A stretch of 25,758 nucleotides of DNA from an uncultured Prevotella sp. (GTDB lineage: Bacteria; Bacteroidota; Bacteroidia; Bacteroidales; Bacteroidaceae): contig CAMZBS010000022.1 of NCBI GenBank assembly GCA_947304695.1, positions 1 to 25,758 of the forward strand, read 5' to 3'. The notes below the pieces were generated by a model. That model had not been told where the DNA came from. It saw nothing but the letters and a program-made list of their open reading frames with translations, and ran no database searches. Position 1 is the first letter of the stretch, and the number at the start of each line of letters is the position of its first letter. Shown here piece by piece: positions 23,569 through 25,758 of the stretch. The position numbers were made by a program, and so were the translations under genes.

Positions 23569-24887
23569 CTGAACATGACTGGCTGTCCGATGTAGTCGCG
23601 GTCGACCACACCTTTATTATAAACAAGGTGGCCGTTGCAGAAGGTCTGCTCCACGCGCCACTGGTAGGTATGTCCCTCCATGGGACTCCACTTGCACTTG
23701 CTTTCTATTACCTGGGGGGTAACAATCCAGGGCGCATGCGGACGCACCACCACGAGGTCGGCCTTATAGCCGGGACGCAGGAATCCGCGCTGTCGCACCT
23801 CGAAGAGCGTGGCCGGACGATGGGCCATCAGCTCCACCATGCGCTCGATGGTGAGCACTCCTTCATCGACCAGCTCCAGCATGGTCACCAGCGAGAACTG
23901 GATCATGGGCATGCCACTGACGGCCTTGGCACAGCCGCCCTGCTTCTCGGCCAGCAGATGGGGGGCGTGGTCGGTGCCAATGACCGAGATGCGCCCGTCG
24001 GTGAGTGCCTCGCGCAGGGCATTGCGGTCCTGTTCGCTCTTGATGGCGGGGTTGCACTTGATGCGAGTGCCCAGCCTGCCGTAGTCACTTTGGGTGAAAT
24101 AGAGATGGGCCACGGTGGCTTCGGCCGTGATGTTCCCACAGTCACCAAACAGCTCCAACTCCCTGGCCGTCGAGACATGGGCCACATGCAGGCGGGTGCC
24201 GTAGGTCTTGGCCAGTGAGACGGCCTGCAACGTGGAGTCATAGCATGCCTCTTCGCTGCGGATGAGCGGATGCAACTCTATGCGGGGATCAATGCCGTAA
24301 CGCTGTTTGGCCTCGGCCATGTTGCGGTTGATGATGGCCGTGTCCTCACAGTGGGTCATCACGGGCAGCGGTGCCGTGGCAAAGATGTGCTGCAGGGCTT
24401 CGAAGCGGTCTACGAGCATGTTGCCCGTCGACGAGCCCATGAAGAGCTTGATGCCCGGAATGCGTTGCCCGTCGAGCTGCGGGAAGAGGCGGGCATTGTC
24501 GTTGGTGGCCCCGAAGAAGAAAGCGTAGTTCACATGGCTGGACTGTGCAGCCCTGCGGAACTTGTCGTCGAGTGCCTCCATCGTTGTGGTCTGCGGCACG
24601 GTGTTGGGCATGTCGAAGTAGGATGTCACACCACCGGCGGCGGCTGCTCTGCTTTCACTTTCCATGTCGGCCTTCTGCGTAAGTCCCGGCTCACGGAAGT
24701 GTACATGGTCGTCGATCACGCCAGGCAGGACGTAGCAGCCCGAGACGTCTGCCATTGTGTCGACAGGAGTCCCGGGCTGTTCTCCGGATTTGAGTATCTC
24801 GCGTATGTTTTCTCCCTCGATGACCACGGAGCCATCGAACGTTTGTCCTTCGTTGACGATACGTCCGCCTGTGATGAGTGTTCTCAT
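23565..24887 (-). CDS. pyrC: dihydroorotase
   Basis: A 440-residue amidohydrolase of the long, allantoinase-like dihydroorotase class. Metal ligands and active-site pieces are His61 and His63 in DDHVHFREPG, His179 (THCED), His237 (VAHVSTARE) and Asp306 in GTDHAPH. The segment FDMPNTVPQ is typical of dihydroorotase. It closes N-carbamoyl-aspartate to dihydroorotate in pyrimidine synthesis. Lys147 in GIKLFMGSS is the kind of lysine that bridges two metals after carboxylation in some family members; I infer this rather than know it here. It overlaps the lipoprotein gene upstream and the MetH-like gene downstream by 4 nt each. Other pyr genes are absent from the window. Confidence 0.93.
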   Translation of the reverse strand: MRTLITGGRIVNEGQTFDGSVVIEGENIREILKSGEQPGTPVDTMADVSGCYVLPGVIDDHVHFREPGLTQKADMESESRAAAAGGVTSYFDMPNTVPQTTTMEALDDKFRRAAQSSHVNYAFFFGATNDNARLFPQLDGQRIPGIKLFMGSSTGNMLVDRFEALQHIFATAPLPVMTHCEDTAIINRNMAEAKQRYGIDPRIELHPLIRSEEACYDSTLQAVSLAKTYGTRLHVAHVSTARELELFGDCGNITAEATVAHLYFTQSDYGRLGTRIKCNPAIKSEQDRNALREALTDGRISVIGTDHAPHLLAEKQGGCAKAVSGMPMIQFSLVTMLELVDEGVLTIERMVELMAHRPATLFEVRQRGFLRPGYKADLVVVRPHAPWIVTPQVIESKCKWSPMEGHTYQWRVEQTFCNGHLVYNKGVVDRDYIGQPVMFR

Positions 24888-25651
24888 TCTTTTCCGTTCA
24901 GGATGTTCTGTATCATGGAGTCGTTAGGTTCAGACGACGTCATGGCCGGTTCGTCGAGCCCCTGCTGATGGGCCTGTATCTCACTGGCCGTCTTGTAATA
25001 CTCACGCACGTAGGGGTCGTTCTTGAACCCGTCGGAAGCCTTGGTCATGATGAATTCTATCTGGGGCGTGAGGATGGGATATTCGTAACCGGCAGTGATC
25101 ATCATGAAGACCCCCGGCCCCAGCACATTGTCAAAGTTGTCGACGATGAAATTGGTCACCAGACTGTCTTCCTCGCGTGCTATCTGTGCAGCCTCCATCG
25201 AGAGCTGCTCGTTGATGGTGCGCTCGTCAATGCCGTCGAGCAGCATCTGGCTCTCGCGGTGTCCCAGTTCGTTCATCCGGCTTTCCATCTGGTTGTGCTG
25301 GTCAATAAACTGATAGAGCACCTCGTTGAGCGGTGTGCCGCTCACCTTGCGCGACGTGTCGTCAATGCGCACCCTTATCTCACCCGTTTCCAGCACGATA
25401 GGCACCATGAGCGGCTGTTCGTCCATGAACAGGTTGACCATCTTCACCGTGTCGAGCAGTCCTGCAAACTTGAATTTCCCGTGTACCACCTCACACGAGT
25501 CGATGTTCTTCACCTGCCCGTCCTTGACTGCTTTCAAGTAGAGCTTGCTGCCGTCGAGCGACGACAGCGAGGAAGAGCCCTCAATGTTGTAAGATTCGGC
25601 ACACGAGGTCATGACGGCCAACATGGCAAGGAAGTATACGATCCTGTTCAT
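24884..25651 (-). CDS. DUF4369 lipoprotein
   Basis: A 255-residue exported protein: signal peptide MNRIVYFLAMLAVMTSC with a lipobox Cys at position 17. A DUF4369-like beta region follows (about 20-110, GSKLYLKAVKDG and SCEVVHGKFKFAG), then a charged helical part with little similarity that I recognise. In Bacteroidetes DUF4369 often precedes a TlpA/AhpC thioredoxin domain, but here no CxxC or thioredoxin part follows, so the protein is the sensor or binding half only. It is first in a five-gene overlapping operon beginning at the promoter at 25673-25680. Function unknown. Confidence 0.83.
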   Translation of the reverse strand: MNRIVYFLAMLAVMTSCAESYNIEGSSSLSSLDGSKLYLKAVKDGQVKNIDSCEVVHGKFKFAGLLDTVKMVNLFMDEQPLMVPIVLETGEIRVRIDDTSRKVSGTPLNEVLYQFIDQHNQMESRMNELGHRESQMLLDGIDERTINEQLSMEAAQIAREEDSLVTNFIVDNFDNVLGPGVFMMITAGYEYPILTPQIEFIMTKASDGFKNDPYVREYYKTASEIQAHQQGLDEPAMTSSEPNDSMIQNILNGKE

Positions 25652-25672
25652 AGTCTGTGATTTATTCGCTGC

Positions 25673-25680
25673 AAATGTAC
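25673..25680 (-). promoter_or_regulatory. -7 box of the lipoprotein-pyrC-plsC operon
   Basis: Minus-strand TACATTTG followed by C fits TAnnTTTGC. The predicted start near 25667 leaves about 16 nt before the ATG at 25651. Upstream lies a run of nine T on the minus strand instead of a clear -33 box. This is the only good promoter seen for the five overlapping genes. Confidence 0.65.
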
Positions 25681-25707
25681 AACGTTCTATTGAGGTAGAA
25701 AAAAAAA

Positions 25708-25734
25708 TTTGCGCAATTTAAAACAATTGCGCAA
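25708..25734. terminator. intrinsic terminator at the window edge, probably for an upstream minus-strand gene
   Basis: A perfect 10-bp inverted repeat (TTGCGCAATT at 25709-25718 and its complement at 25725-25734) around a 6-nt loop. On the minus strand it is followed by nine T (25707-25699), which is a strong U-run. On the plus strand TCTTTTAGCG follows, a weaker tract. It most likely ends a gene lying beyond 25758. Each arm also carries the self-complementary TTGCGCAA, so an operator role for the adjacent promoter is possible. Confidence 0.65.
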
Positions 25735-25758
25735 TCTTTTAGCGTTTTTTTGCCTCTT

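Noticed and set aside
1..25758. CRISPR array, phage, integrase, insertion sequence or toxin-antitoxin pair
   Set aside because: No direct-repeat/spacer pattern and no transposase, recombinase, phage or toxin family was found among the supported genes.

Overview
The window looks like a chromosomal segment of a Bacteroidales bacterium, most likely Prevotella or a close relative. The grounds are the recurring TAnnTTTG(C) -7 promoter boxes typical of Bacteroidetes, weak or absent Shine-Dalgarno sequences, a propeller/Y_Y_Y sensor regulator with a C-terminal AraC domain, a DUF4369 lipoprotein, and a GH43 enzyme ending in a tail of the YDLxGR...DGKxVKR type. The genus is inferred, not proven.

Layout. 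1-291 is the 3' end of a Cys/Met-metabolism PLP enzyme, sharing a bidirectional terminator with a convergent LuxR-type response regulator (318-962, -). A DPM1-like glycosyltransferase (1123-1872, -) is divergent from mfd (2020-5415, +). Mfd is convergent with trpB2 (5499-6863, -), which is divergent from a sodium:solute symporter (6962-8377, +). After the symporter comes a probable small-RNA unit (promoter 8456-8463, terminator 8561-8597). Then follow ribE (8598-9197, -) with a long structured leader RNA, a 35-bp imperfect inverted repeat, a membrane sensor/AraC regulator without kinase or receiver (9560-12595, -), a DsbD-family thiol:disulfide protein (12670-14748, -) and, upstream of it, an overlooked 26-residue membrane peptide (14794-14874, -). 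On the other side of that promoter region lie pcrA/uvrD (14960-17323, +) and a secreted GH43 arabinan/xylan-type glycosidase (17336-19036, +). The GH43 gene is convergent, with a 3-nt gap, with a secreted tandem-domain esterase (19040-20824, -). The rest is a tightly packed minus-strand operon reading DUF4369 lipoprotein, pyrC, MetH-reactivation domain, metallophosphoesterase, plsC, with a 4-nt overlap at every junction. It may continue into the esterase.

How the genes fit together. Most genes are housekeeping: transcription-coupled repair, helicase, riboflavin, pyrimidine, tryptophan, phospholipid and periplasmic redox. The accessory part is the GH43/esterase pair, which could act together on decorated xylan. 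No CRISPR array, phage, insertion sequence, rRNA or tRNA was found.

The most interesting items are RNA- and repeat-level. They are a closed, multi-helix leader RNA upstream of ribE that does not match the FMN riboswitch consensus, a promoter-terminator unit with no ORF, degenerate ATGAG-type and AACTCC-type inverted repeats (one apparently inside mfd coding sequence), three 21-bp palindromic units inside dsbD, and an intrinsic terminator for the esterase embedded antisense in the 3' end of GH43.
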